From the NCBI RefSeq assembly GCF_006716675.1, contig NZ_VFPM01000001.1, positions 930,001 to 994,000 on the forward strand: DNA of 64,000 bases, read 5' to 3'. Positions 36,033 through 45,341 of the stretch are shown piece after piece. The position numbers and the translations under genes were made by a program. The DNA comes from Humibacillus xanthopallidus. GTDB taxonomy: Bacteria; Actinomycetota; Actinomycetes; Actinomycetales; Dermatophilaceae. How positions within the stretch are numbered: position 1 is the stretch's first letter; each line of letters opens with the position of its first letter. Below the pieces are notes generated by a model. That model was not told the DNA's origin. It saw only the letters and a program-made list of their open reading frames with translations, and did not search any database.

Positions 36033-36240
36033 CCCGCAGACTGATCCGCAGACTGATCCGCAGACAGATCGCCCACGCAGTTCAATCTGCGGATCAGTCT
36101 GCAGTTGGTGTCGCCAGAGCAGCAGCGGGCGCCGACTGATGCGCAGTCAGATCCCTCCAGCATCACGCTGCGGATCAGTCTGCAGTTGGTGCCGTCAGAG
36201 CAGCAGCAGACGCAGACTGATCCGCAGACAGATCGCCTCG
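36033..36240. repeat. CAGACTGATC palindromic repeat, cluster 2
   Basis: Two larger copies (about 36087-36143 and 36168-36226) share GCGGATCAGTCTGC, then CAGTTGGTG(T/C)CG(C/T)CAGAGCAGCAG, then an inverted arm (GCAGACTGATCCGC in the second copy, perfect). Short tandem CAGACTGATC units flank them. The cluster fills the 290-bp gap between tmk and asd, and no gene is visible in it. It is related to cluster 1 at 12905-13026. Confidence 0.88.
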
Positions 36241-36248
36241 GTCAGCCG

Positions 36249-37292
<1,044 letters not shown>

Positions 37293-37341
37293 TTAGGACG
37301 GCTGCGGCCCCCTCCCCCACCACGTCCACACTCCGAGTCGC

Positions 37342-38100
37342 TCAGGCGTGCCGGTCGGCGTTCGCGTGGATCGCGTCACGGACGTATGCCGCGAGGCCGG
37401 GTGCGAGGTCCTCGTACGTCTTCGTGAAGCGGGGGTCCGCGACGTACATGTCGGCGAGGCCGCGGTGGACGTCGTGCGACAGGTCGTAGAAACGCCGCTC
37501 GATGTGGAGCCGGTGGGCCTCGGCAGCGTCCATCGCCGCCTCCCCCGTCGCCGGCTCACCCGACTCGAGCGCGGCGACGAAGGCGGCGTTGACCGCCTCC
37601 ATCTCCGCCTTGACCTCGGCCCAGTCGGCCGGGGTGTAGCGGCTCGTGCGCGCGGCCGACTGCTTCCACGCGTCGGTCTCACCCCACCGCTCCTGCGCCT
37701 CCTGCTGGTAGTCGTCGCTGAAGCCGTCGCCGAAGAGCTCCTTGAGCTCGGCGGTCGTGGCGGGTCGTTCGTCCATCTCTCTCTCCAGTGCTCGGTCGAT
37801 GGCCACGACGAGCTCGGTGAGCTCGTCGAACCGCTGCATGACCACCTCGCGCTGACGGCGCAGGTGCACGTCGGGGTCCTCGTCGCCGTCGAGCAGGCTC
37901 GCGATCTCGTCGAGCGGGAGCTCGAGCCGGCGGTAGACGACGATCTGCTGGAGACGGCGGAGGTCCTCGTCGGTGTAGAGGCGGTAGCCCGCGGCCGAGC
38001 GCTCGCTCGGCACGAGCAGGCCGATCTCGTCGTAGTGGTGCAGCGTGCGCACCGTCACGCCGAAGACGTCGGCCACCTGCCCCACCGTCCAGGTGGTCAT
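37342..38100 (-). CDS. MerR family regulator with TipAS-type domain
   Basis: A 252-residue regulator. The N-terminal helix-turn-helix is TTWTVGQVADVFGVTVRTLH, followed by YDEIGLLVPSERSAAGYRLY. A coiled coil and a C-terminal TipAS-like drug-binding domain follow (EELFG-type LKELFGDGF..., then QERWGETDAWKQS and RFYDLSHDVHRGLADMYVADPRF split by a turn). Proteins of this type bind thiopeptide or other drugs. The ATG at 38098-38100 has GGAGG about 9 nt upstream; ATGs at 38109 and 38130 are alternatives. A MerR-type operator is just upstream. Confidence 0.88.
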   Translation of the reverse strand: MTTWTVGQVADVFGVTVRTLHHYDEIGLLVPSERSAAGYRLYTDEDLRRLQQIVVYRRLELPLDEIASLLDGDEDPDVHLRRQREVVMQRFDELTELVVAIDRALEREMDERPATTAELKELFGDGFSDDYQQEAQERWGETDAWKQSAARTSRYTPADWAEVKAEMEAVNAAFVAALESGEPATGEAAMDAAEAHRLHIERRFYDLSHDVHRGLADMYVADPRFTKTYEDLAPGLAAYVRDAIHANADRHA

Positions 38101-38146
38101 CTCCTGCATCCTCCGCTCCGTGCTGGTCATGTCACCGAGGGTCGCG

Positions 38147-38168
38147 CCTCACGCAGCGTGAGGGTCAA
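38147..38168 (-). promoter_or_regulatory. MerR-type operator with adjacent -35 box
   Basis: CCTCACGCAGCGTGAGG (38147-38163) is a perfect 17-bp palindrome. On the minus strand TTGACC (rc of 38163-38168) abuts it as the -35 box, which puts the operator inside the spacer, as in MerR-activated promoters. Confidence 0.75.
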
Positions 38169-38269
38169 GTCCCTTTCGGCACAAGCCTTTGCTGCCGTAT
38201 GCCGCCGCCCTCCTCACACGGTAGGCGCCGGGGACGCGGCCGCCCGGCCAGTCACCCTAGAGTGAGCGC

Positions 38270-39040
38270 GTGCATCGTCGCCTCGCCCTCGTCCGCCGAC
38301 CCTCGCCCCGTCTGGCGGACGGGCTCGTGACCCACATCGCGCGCTCCGGCGCCGTCGACCCGGGCCTGGCCCTGCGCCAGTGGCAGGAGTACATCGACGT
38401 CCTCCAGCGGCGCGGCTGGTCGGTGATCGAGGCACCTCCCGTCGACGACTGCCCCGACGGCGTCTTCATCGAGGACCAGGTCGTCGTGCACGGCGACGTC
38501 GCCGTGCTGTGCCGCTCGGGCGCACCGGAGCGGCGGGCCGAGCGGGTGGGTGTGCGCGAGGCCGTGGAGTCGCAGGGCTACCGCGTCAGCGAGATCGAGG
38601 CTCCCGGGACTCTCGACGGCGGAGACGTCCTGAAGCACGGTCGCACGGTCTGGGTGGGCGTCGGCGGGCGGTCGAACACGTCCGGTGTCGACCAGCTGCG
38701 GACCGCGCTCGAGGGACACCGGGTCGAGGTCGTGCCCGTGCCGGTGACGAAGGTGCTCCACCTCAAGTCGGCCGTGACGGCGCTGCCCGACGGAAGCATC
38801 ATCGGCTACCCACCGCTCGTGGACGACCCGACGGTGTGGGACCGATTCCTCGCTGTGCCAGAGGAATCCGGCGCGCACGTCGTTCTGCTCGGCGGGGCGT
38901 CAGTGCTCCTGTCCGCCGCTGCACCGCGCACCGCGCAGCTGCTCGAGGAGCGTGGCCTCGACGTGACGACGGTCGACATCTCGGAGTTCGAGAAGGTCGA
39001 GGGCTGCGTCACCTGCCTGTCGGTGAGGCTTCGCGGCTGA
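38270..39040 (+). CDS. Dimethylarginine dimethylaminohydrolase (DDAH)-like
   Basis: A 256-residue amidinotransferase-fold protein. FIEDQVVVHGDVAVLCR, GTLDGGDVLKHG, the catalytic His region KVLHLKSAVTALPDG and the C-terminal Cys pair in EGCVTCLSVRLRG fit DDAH, which hydrolyses methylated arginines to citrulline; a ureidohydrolase relative is possible. The GTG start has TAGAGT at 38258-38263, 6 nt upstream, so the mRNA is probably leaderless. It is divergent from merR but outside the MerR-type promoter. Confidence 0.87.
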   Translation: MHRRLALVRRPSPRLADGLVTHIARSGAVDPGLALRQWQEYIDVLQRRGWSVIEAPPVDDCPDGVFIEDQVVVHGDVAVLCRSGAPERRAERVGVREAVESQGYRVSEIEAPGTLDGGDVLKHGRTVWVGVGGRSNTSGVDQLRTALEGHRVEVVPVPVTKVLHLKSAVTALPDGSIIGYPPLVDDPTVWDRFLAVPEESGAHVVLLGGASVLLSAAAPRTAQLLEERGLDVTTVDISEFEKVEGCVTCLSVRLRG

Positions 39041-39058
39041 GCGATCTCTGTTACGGTC

Positions 39059-39093
39059 GTTAAGCAACTGAGCAATCAGGTTAGCGACTGAAC
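39059..39093. promoter_or_regulatory. Direct repeats upstream of the TspO-like gene
   Basis: GTTAAGCAACTGAGC (39059-39073) and GTTAGCGACTGAAC (39080-39093) are imperfect direct repeats whose starts are 21 bp apart, two helical turns. CTGAGCAATCAG between them is also an inverted repeat. They lie just before the ribosome-binding site GGAGG and look like a binding site for an unlinked regulator. Confidence 0.55.
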
Positions 39094-39106
39094 CGGAGGC
39101 CTCACG

Positions 39107-39979
39107 ATGTCCGACCGACCCACCCGCCGCACGAACGCGCCGACGCCCCACCCCGAGGCGACCGCCCTGACGCCGGCCGACCAGGTCCGCCGCATCGCCG
39201 TCGTCGTCGCCGAGGTGCTGTGCGTCCTCGGCACGCTCGTCGGCGTCGGCGTGCTCGGCACCCGCGTCGAGGAGTCGTCGGGCGGCGCCCTCGCCGCGAC
39301 CGCGACCCTCATCGCGCCCGCGGGGCCGGCCTTCAGCATCTGGAGCGTCATCTACCTCGGCCTCTTCGCGTATGCCGTGTGGCAGCTCCCCGCGCGCAAC
39401 GCCACCCGCGAGCGGGTGCGCAGCACCGGCTGGCTGGCGGCCGCCTCGATGCTGCTCAACGCGGCGTGGCTGCTCGTCACGCAGCAGGGCTGGATCTGGG
39501 TCAGCGTCGTGGTCATCCTCGCGCTCGCGCTCGTCCTCGGGCTGCTCGTCGTCCGGCTCGGCGCCGAGCCGGCCCGGTCGTTGCCCGAGCGGATCGTGCT
39601 CGACTGGACCTTCGGGCTCTACCTCGGCTGGGTGGCGGTGGCGACCTGTGCCAACATCACCGCGGCGCTCGTCGACTCGGGGGTCGACCTCGGCGCCGTG
39701 GGCTCACAGGTGGCGGCAGTCGTCGTGCTCGCTGTCGCGGCCGTGCTGGGCGTCGTCTTCGCCCGCCGCCTCGGCGCGCGATGGGCGATCGCGGTCGCCA
39801 TGGCCTGGGGCCTCGCCTGGATCGCCGTGGGGCGCCTCACGAGCGAGCCCTCGTCGGTCGCGACCGGTGTCGCGGCAGCCGTCGCCGCGGTCGTCGTCCT
39901 CGCCGCCGTGTGGACGGCCCGCCGCTCGCAGCCCACCGTGACCGACAGCCCCGCGAGGACCACCACCGCCGTGAGCTGA
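39107..39979 (+). CDS. TspO/MBR-related membrane protein
   Basis: A 290-residue protein with about seven to eight helices. PAGPAFSIWSVIYLGLFAYA and NAAWLLVTQQGWIWVSV have the Trp/Pro pattern of TspO/MBR proteins, but it is longer than classical TspO (about 160 residues), as in an actinobacterial subgroup. TspO proteins bind porphyrins and act in stress responses; the role here is not known. GGAGG lies about 7 nt before the ATG. The C-terminus is Thr-rich. Confidence 0.75.
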   Translation: MSDRPTRRTNAPTPHPEATALTPADQVRRIAVVVAEVLCVLGTLVGVGVLGTRVEESSGGALAATATLIAPAGPAFSIWSVIYLGLFAYAVWQLPARNATRERVRSTGWLAAASMLLNAAWLLVTQQGWIWVSVVVILALALVLGLLVVRLGAEPARSLPERIVLDWTFGLYLGWVAVATCANITAALVDSGVDLGAVGSQVAAVVVLAVAAVLGVVFARRLGARWAIAVAMAWGLAWIAVGRLTSEPSSVATGVAAAVAAVVVLAAVWTARRSQPTVTDSPARTTTAVS

Positions 39980-40129
39980 GAGCGCCGCGCCACACCCGTC
40001 ACGCTCGAGTGGCCGCTGCGCCACGCACGTGACGGAAGCGCCTCAGACCGATGGGGACGGAACGTCCGTTTCGAGCTTCCTGCGACTAGGCTGCCCCGGG
40101 GGCCACTCGAGCAGTGAGGTGATCCGTTC

Positions 40130-41377
40130 GTGGACGCTGACGTCGTCATCGTTGGTGCCGGTCTGGCTGGGCTGCGCTGTGCGCGGCGGCTGACCGAGCT
40201 CGGACGCGACGTGATCGTGCTGGAGTCGGGCGACGCGGTCGGGGGCCGGGTCCGCACCGACGTCATCGACGGCTTCCGGTGCGACCGGGGTTTCCAGGTG
40301 CTCAACCCGGCCTACCCCGCGGTGCGACGCTGGGTCGACGTCGGCGCGCTCGACCTCAAGCCCTTCGGCTCCGGGGTGCTCGTGCGACGTTTCGACGGGC
40401 TGCAGGTCGTCGCCGACCCCGTGCGCGAGCCGCGGCTGCTCGCCCAGACGATGCGCAGCGGCTACCTCCACCCCCGCGAGCTGGTCGGCGTGACCCGGTG
40501 GACGGCGCGTGCAATCGCTGACCCGAAATCCATGATGCGTCAACCGGATTCGACGCTGGCGGAATCACTCGACGATGCCGGCGTCACCGGGCGCCTGCGT
40601 CACGAGGTCATCGACCCCTTCCTCGCCGGCGTTCTCGTCGACAGCCACGGGGCGTCGTCGGCCAACTTCACCAAGCTCCTCGTGCGGATGTTCGCCCTCG
40701 GCCGGCCGGCCGTTCCGGCGCGGGGCATGAAGGCCCTCCCGGAGCAGCTCGCCGCACCTCTCGGCGACCGCGTGCGGCTCGAGCACCGCGTGGAGTCGAT
40801 CACCCCGCGCGATGGCGGCGTCGACGTCCAGGTCGACGGGACGCCGCTGCGGGCCCGCGCCGTCGTCGTGGCGACCGACCCGATCCGGGCGGCGCAGCTC
40901 ACCCCGATCCCGGAGCCCACGACCAAGGGTCTGGTCACCTGGTGGTTCGAGGCGCCCGAGCCCCCCACCCGCCTGCCGCTCATCGCCGTGGACGGCCGGC
41001 GCACGGAGAACGTGCCCGGCCCGGTCTGGAACACCGCCGTGCTCACGGCCACCGCACCGAGCTATGCGCCCCCGGCGAGGCACCTCGTCGAGGCGACCTG
41101 CCTGCTCGACCGCCCCGACGGCGACGCCTCCGAGGCCGAGGTGCTGCGCCACGTCGGTGAGATCTACGGCTGCGACACGGCGGGCTGGCGCACCGTCACG
41201 CGACACCGCGTCGATGCCGCCCTGACCGCGATGGCGCCCCCGCTCGAGGTGCGCTCGACGGTGACGCTCGGCGACGGCATCTTCGTGTGCGGCGACCATC
41301 GCGACACGGCCTCCATCCAGGGTGCCCTCGTCTCCGGCCAGCGCGCCGCCGAGGCCGTCAGCTCCCACCTCGGCTGA
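40130..41377 (+). CDS. FAD-dependent amine-oxidase family oxidoreductase
   Basis: A 415-residue flavoprotein. The N-terminal dinucleotide fold DVVIVGAGLAGLRCARRL and GGRVRTDVIDGFRCDRGFQV are typical of amine oxidase/phytoene desaturase relatives; the FAD-closing motif is IFVCGDHRDTASIQGALVSG. The GTG start has AGGTGA about 8 nt upstream. Substrate unknown. It is followed by one copy of the dispersed CTCTTTCGAT repeat. Confidence 0.86.
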   Translation: MDADVVIVGAGLAGLRCARRLTELGRDVIVLESGDAVGGRVRTDVIDGFRCDRGFQVLNPAYPAVRRWVDVGALDLKPFGSGVLVRRFDGLQVVADPVREPRLLAQTMRSGYLHPRELVGVTRWTARAIADPKSMMRQPDSTLAESLDDAGVTGRLRHEVIDPFLAGVLVDSHGASSANFTKLLVRMFALGRPAVPARGMKALPEQLAAPLGDRVRLEHRVESITPRDGGVDVQVDGTPLRARAVVVATDPIRAAQLTPIPEPTTKGLVTWWFEAPEPPTRLPLIAVDGRRTENVPGPVWNTAVLTATAPSYAPPARHLVEATCLLDRPDGDASEAEVLRHVGEIYGCDTAGWRTVTRHRVDAALTAMAPPLEVRSTVTLGDGIFVCGDHRDTASIQGALVSGQRAAEAVSSHLG

Positions 41378-41387
41378 GGACGCCCCA

Positions 41388-41414
41388 CCCGACGGACTGC
41401 TCTTTCGATCGGGG
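41388..41414 (+). repeat. Dispersed CTCTTTCGAT repeat, single copy
   Basis: A direct copy with core GACGGACTGCTCTTTCGAT, 11 bp after the flavoprotein stop. The remaining 190 bp up to the DUF4397 gene show no other gene. Confidence 0.85.
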
Positions 41415-41603
41415 TTGTGAGGCGCGTCTGCCGTTTGTCTCGGGCCGGCCTGCGAAGAAAGTTCGCCGGAGCTGCATCCGGATGGTGCCGTGCCGCGGAA
41501 GAAGGGGCAGACGGTCACCACATGCCGTCGTCACGACAGCAGGACCGCTCATGCAGATCCCATCAGGCACTCACAGCTTGCGCCTTTCTGAAAGGACCCC
41601 CTC

Positions 41604-42404
41604 ATGAAGACCCTTCGCATCGCCGCCGTGGCGTCGCTCGTCCTCGCCCCCGTCGCCTTGGCGGCTCCGGCCCACGCGGCCGACGCCACCGTGTCGATCC
41701 TGCACGGCGTCCCCGGCGCGACGGTCGACGTCTACGCCAACGGCAAGGCGCTCCTCACCAACTTCAAGCCCGGCACCCTGACCGACCCGGTGATGCTTCC
41801 CGAGGGCACCTACGACCTCAAGGTGACGGCAGCCGGGGCCGGGGCCGACGGCGCCGCCGTCATCGAGGCCAACGACGTCAAGGTGCCCGGCAACACGAAC
41901 ATCACGATCGTGGCCCACCTCGACGAGGGCGGCAAGCCGGTGCTGACGCCCTTCGTCAACGACACCTCCGCGATCGACGCCGGCAAGGCCCGGATCACCG
42001 TGCGGCACACCGCCGCGGCTCCCGCGGTCGACGTGCGGGCCAACGGCGAGGTCGCCTTCAAGGACCTCACCAACCCCAACGAGGCCAAGGCCGACCTCGC
42101 CGCCGGCACGATCAAGGCCGACGTCGTGCTCGCGGGCACCGACACCGTCGCGATCGGCCCGGCCGACGTCAACCTCAAGGAGGGCACGAACACCATCGTC
42201 TACGCCTGGGGCAGCGCGGCCGACAAGAACCTCGCCCTCGCCACCCAGGTGCTGACCGGTATGCACTCCGCTCCGGGCGGCGTCCCCGCCGGCGCCGGTG
42301 ACGAGTCGTCGGCGGCCGCCCGCTGGGCCGCCATCGCCGGCGCCTCGGCTCTCGCCGGTGGGCTCGTGCTCGCCGGACGTCGCCGCACCGCTGCGGTGCG
42401 CTGA
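41604..42404 (+). CDS. Secreted DUF4397 protein with C-terminal membrane anchor
   Basis: A 266-residue exported protein. The signal peptide ends at AHAADA (about residue 26). Two DUF4397 beta units follow: VSILHGVPGATVDVYANGK and VRHTAAAPAVDVRANGEV. The C-terminus has a hydrophobic segment (AAIAGASALAGGLVLAG) and RRR, an anchor that lacks an obvious LPxTG motif. AAAGGA precedes the ATG by about 8 nt. It heads a block with sortase, ECF sigma and anti-sigma genes, so it is probably a cell-surface component of that system. Confidence 0.9.
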   Translation: MKTLRIAAVASLVLAPVALAAPAHAADATVSILHGVPGATVDVYANGKALLTNFKPGTLTDPVMLPEGTYDLKVTAAGAGADGAAVIEANDVKVPGNTNITIVAHLDEGGKPVLTPFVNDTSAIDAGKARITVRHTAAAPAVDVRANGEVAFKDLTNPNEAKADLAAGTIKADVVLAGTDTVAIGPADVNLKEGTNTIVYAWGSAADKNLALATQVLTGMHSAPGGVPAGAGDESSAAARWAAIAGASALAGGLVLAGRRRTAAVR

Positions 42405-42497
42405 CCGCCGGGCAGCCGCACGAGCGACACCATCCGGCCCCGCCGGACGAGTACCACGACACCAGCAACCCCCGAGAGCACCGAGAGCACCGAGCCG

Positions 42498-43247
42498 ATG
42501 ACCCGACACCGCACCCCTTCGCCGGTTCCCCGCCGGATGGCGGAGCCGGGTGGCGACGGCCGCTCCGGACGCTCCGGCAGAGCCAGGGGGGTGGCCGCAG
42601 CACTTGCGGTCGCCCTCCTGGCGGGGTTCGTCACGTTCTGGCTGACGCGACCGTCGGATCCGATGTCGGACGTGCCGGCAGCCGACACCCTCGCCGCGCC
42701 GGCCTCGCCGACGACGACGACGGCGACGGCGAGCGAGCCGGCCCCGGCGCAGGCAACCCAGCCGAGCGCGCGGCCCGCCACCCAGGCGGCCTCCGGCTCA
42801 CGACCCGCTCCGACCCGGCTCACCATCGAGCGGCTCGACATCGACATGCCGGTGCGGCCCGTGGGAGTCGCCCGGGACGGCGAGATGGCGCTGCCGGCCA
42901 CTCCCGCCGACGTGGGGTGGTACGAGTACGGCCCGCGCCCGGGCGACCCTCGGGGCGCGACGGTGCTCGCGGCGCACCTCGACATGCCGGGCTACGGGAC
43001 CGGCCCGATCGCCGCCGTCGAGGACCTGCGCCGAGGTGACACGCTCGTCGTTCGCTCGCGGGGCACGTCGACGCGGTATGCCGTGAGCGACGTCCGCAGC
43101 ATCCGCAAGTCCCAGCTCGACCTCCCTGCGCTCTTCGCGCGCGACGGTGCGCCGGTGCTCCATGTCGTCACCTGTGGCGGCACCTTCGACCCGGATGCGA
43201 GGCGTTATGACCGCAACATCGTCGTCACCGCTACCCCGGTGTCGTGA
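42498..43247 (+). CDS. Class F sortase
   Basis: A 249-residue membrane-bound transpeptidase. One helix at about 31-50, a Thr/Ala/Pro linker to about 105, and the sortase domain. Catalytic residues are His160 (LAAHLDMPG), Cys226 (VVTCGGTF) and an Arg in DARRYDRN. Class F sortases are common in Actinobacteria next to DUF4397 proteins. No canonical LPxTG substrate is visible beside it, so the substrate is unclear. Confidence 0.9.
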   Translation: MTRHRTPSPVPRRMAEPGGDGRSGRSGRARGVAAALAVALLAGFVTFWLTRPSDPMSDVPAADTLAAPASPTTTTATASEPAPAQATQPSARPATQAASGSRPAPTRLTIERLDIDMPVRPVGVARDGEMALPATPADVGWYEYGPRPGDPRGATVLAAHLDMPGYGTGPIAAVEDLRRGDTLVVRSRGTSTRYAVSDVRSIRKSQLDLPALFARDGAPVLHVVTCGGTFDPDARRYDRNIVVTATPVS

Positions 43248-43268
43248 GGGCGTGGTTAGGGTGGGCAC

Positions 43269-43841
43269 GTGCACGTGCATGACGACCCCGACGTCGAGGC
43301 CGCCGACCTCGCCGCCAGGCTGCGATCGGGCGACCCCGAGGCGCTCGCCGAGATGTATCGCCGCTGGTCCACCCTCGTGCACACCATCGCCCTGCGCAGC
43401 CTCGGCACCCGCGAGGACGCGGAGGACGTCACCCAGCAGGTCTTCGTCGCGGCCTGGCGGGGCCGCCACACCGTGCGCCCCGACCTCGGCTCGCCGGCGG
43501 CCTGGCTCGTCGGCATCACGAAGCACCGGATCGCCGACCTACGCACGGAGCGCTATCGCACCCATCGCAACCTGCAGGCGGTCGCCTCCGAGCTCGCTGC
43601 GTCGCCCGTCACGGTCGACGACGCCAACTGGGCCGAACGACTCCTGCTCGTCCACGAGCTCGAGCGGATGGGCGATCCGCGAGCGACCGTGCTCCGAATG
43701 GCTTTTATCGAGGACCGCACCCACGAGGACATCGCCCAGGCTCTCGACCTGCCGCTCGGCACCGTCAAGAGCCACGTGCGGCGAGGACTCATCGCACTGA
43801 GGGACCGGATGAAGGAGGTGGAGCGTGTCTCATCCCACTGA
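43269..43841 (+). CDS. ECF sigma factor
   Basis: A 190-residue extracytoplasmic-function sigma factor. Region 2 includes DAEDVTQQVFVAAWRG and region 4 MAFIEDRTHEDIAQALDLPL then GTVKSHVRRGLIALRDRM. The GTG start has TAGGGT at 43257-43262, 6 nt upstream, so the mRNA is probably leaderless; another GTG lies at 43275. Its end overlaps the anti-sigma gene by 17 bp, which supports a cognate pair. Confidence 0.93.
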   Translation: MHVHDDPDVEAADLAARLRSGDPEALAEMYRRWSTLVHTIALRSLGTREDAEDVTQQVFVAAWRGRHTVRPDLGSPAAWLVGITKHRIADLRTERYRTHRNLQAVASELAASPVTVDDANWAERLLLVHELERMGDPRATVLRMAFIEDRTHEDIAQALDLPLGTVKSHVRRGLIALRDRMKEVERVSSH

Positions 43842-44712
43842 GGACGAGCTCGTCGATCTCGCCGTCGGCGACGACTCCGTCGCGGCATCCGTCTCCGCCC
43901 ACGTCGCCGGCTGCGACGCCTGCGCAGCCACCGTTGCCGAGCTGCGCCGGACCGCCGCTCTCGTCGCCACCGCCCCGGCGTATGCCGCCTGGCAGACCCC
44001 CGGGGACGCCGTCTGGGGCCGCATCGCCGACGAGATGGCCTCCGACGAGATGGCCACCGACGACCGGGGTGCCGGCGGAGGAGGACCGCAGGGGCAGGAC
44101 ACCGTCAGCCTGACGACCGACGAGCCGACGTCCGACGACCTGCCGCCCACCGGGCCGGTCCGGCGTGAGCCCGCCACCCCGCCCACCGGGACCGTCCGGC
44201 GTGAGCCCGCCACACCGCATACCGGCGACGAGCTGGCCCAGCGACGCGCGGGTCGCGACGAGCGCCGTGGGCGGGCACGCCGGCTGTCCGTCGGGTGGGG
44301 AGCCGGGCTCGCGGCAGCGAGCCTCGCGATCGGGCTGCTGGCCGGACGGGCCATCTGGCAACCGGACACGCCCGTGCAACCCGTCGCCCAGGTGGCTCTC
44401 GCTACGCTCGACACGAAGCAGGACGAGGGCAAGGCCACGGTGGTGCGCTCGGGTGACGGCCTCGACCTCACGGTCGCAACGTCGAAGCCCCTCGACGCGG
44501 GTGACGGCTACCTCGAGGTGTGGCTGCTCAACGCCGACGGCAAGCGCATGGTGTCGGTGGGCGTCCTGGCACCCGGCGACAAGGCCTCTTTCCCGATCAG
44601 CCAGACCCTCATCGACCAGGGTTACGTCATCGTCGACATCTCGCGAGAGAAGTTCGACGGCTCACCGGCGCACTCCGGTGACAGCCTGCTGCGCGGCAAG
44701 CTGCCTGCCTGA
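43825..44712 (+). CDS. RskA-like anti-sigma factor with zinc motif
   Basis: A 295-residue membrane-spanning anti-sigma factor. The N-terminal domain has the ZAS pattern His26-x3-Cys30-x2-Cys33. A linker of about 90 residues contains two copies of a VRREPATP segment. One helix (WGAGLAAASLAIGLLAGRAI) is followed by an outer domain of the RskA type (LEVWLLNADGKRMVSVGVL). It should hold the ECF sigma factor at the membrane until an envelope signal. Confidence 0.9.
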   Translation: MSHPTEDELVDLAVGDDSVAASVSAHVAGCDACAATVAELRRTAALVATAPAYAAWQTPGDAVWGRIADEMASDEMATDDRGAGGGGPQGQDTVSLTTDEPTSDDLPPTGPVRREPATPPTGTVRREPATPHTGDELAQRRAGRDERRGRARRLSVGWGAGLAAASLAIGLLAGRAIWQPDTPVQPVAQVALATLDTKQDEGKATVVRSGDGLDLTVATSKPLDAGDGYLEVWLLNADGKRMVSVGVLAPGDKASFPISQTLIDQGYVIVDISREKFDGSPAHSGDSLLRGKLPA

Positions 44713-44719
44713 GCGGGTG

Positions 44720-44745
44720 CCGGGCCGGGCCTCGAGCCGGCCCGG
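44720..44745. terminator. Bidirectional hairpin between anti-sigma and marR
   Basis: CCGGGCCGG and CCGGCCCGG form a perfect 9-bp stem with an 8-nt loop in the 37-bp gap between convergent genes. Outer GAGCG/CGCTC bases can extend it. Confidence 0.75.
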
Positions 44746-44749
44746 TCGC

Positions 44750-45289
44750 TCAGGCGATGAGGTCGTGCATGGCAGCCGTCGCACCCCGCAGGTAGCGCTC
44801 GACGACGACGCGGTCGTCGTCGCTCAGGGAGGCATCGAGCTCGGCGAGGGCGACGAACATCGGCCTCATGCGGGCGGTCACCTCGGCGCGCCCGCTGTCG
44901 GTGATGACCACCTCGGTGCGACGACCGTCATCGGGGTGCGCCTGCCGCACGGCGTGCCCGTGGCTGACGAGGCGGTCGACGACGCCCGACGATGCCGCCG
45001 AGGTGACGCCGAGCACCTTCGCGAGGTCGACGGGACCCATCGGGCCACGCATGAGGTGCCGCAGGGAGTGCAGCTCCGAGGTGCTGAGACCGGCCTGGCG
45101 AGCGACGACGGCGGGCACGGACTCGGCCACCTCGACGAGCTCCTGCAGGGCCGAGAGCGTGCCGGTGAGACGCCAGTTCGGCACTCCCGTCGCGGCGCTG
45201 GCCCCCGGCTGCTCGGGGGCAGCACCGATTGCACCGTCGCGGCCGAGCGGTGATTGGCGGTCGCTGGGTTTGCTGCTAATGTCACTCAC
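44750..45289 (-). CDS. MarR family repressor
   Basis: A regulator of about 179 residues. DLAKVLGVTSAASSGVVDRL is the recognition region and AHPDDGRRTEVVITDSG the wing. The GTG at 45287-45289 is preferred because an ATG at 45325 would put the coding region across the operators; the latter adds 12 residues. Divergent from an MMPL transporter and separated by palindromic operators, it probably represses both. Confidence 0.87.
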   Translation of the reverse strand: MSDISSKPSDRQSPLGRDGAIGAAPEQPGASAATGVPNWRLTGTLSALQELVEVAESVPAVVARQAGLSTSELHSLRHLMRGPMGPVDLAKVLGVTSAASSGVVDRLVSHGHAVRQAHPDDGRRTEVVITDSGRAEVTARMRPMFVALAELDASLSDDDRVVVERYLRGATAAMHDLIA

Positions 45290-45295
45290 CAACTT

Positions 45296-45323
45296 AGTAA
45301 TCTTCTGAGTAAACAGATTACTC
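45296..45323. promoter_or_regulatory. Overlapping MarR operators
   Basis: AGTAATCT (45296-45303) and AGATTACT (45315-45322) are perfect inverted arms; within them GAGTAA and TTACTC (45307-45323) with a 5-nt centre form a second, typical MarR site. The DNA is locally AT-rich and lies between two divergent starts. Confidence 0.78.
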
Positions 45324-45341
45324 ATCCTAGCGGAGGTACTC

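Noticed and set aside
36033..36240. CRISPR array
   Set aside because: Repeat units are in both orientations, unequally spaced and palindromic, with no spacers or cas genes.
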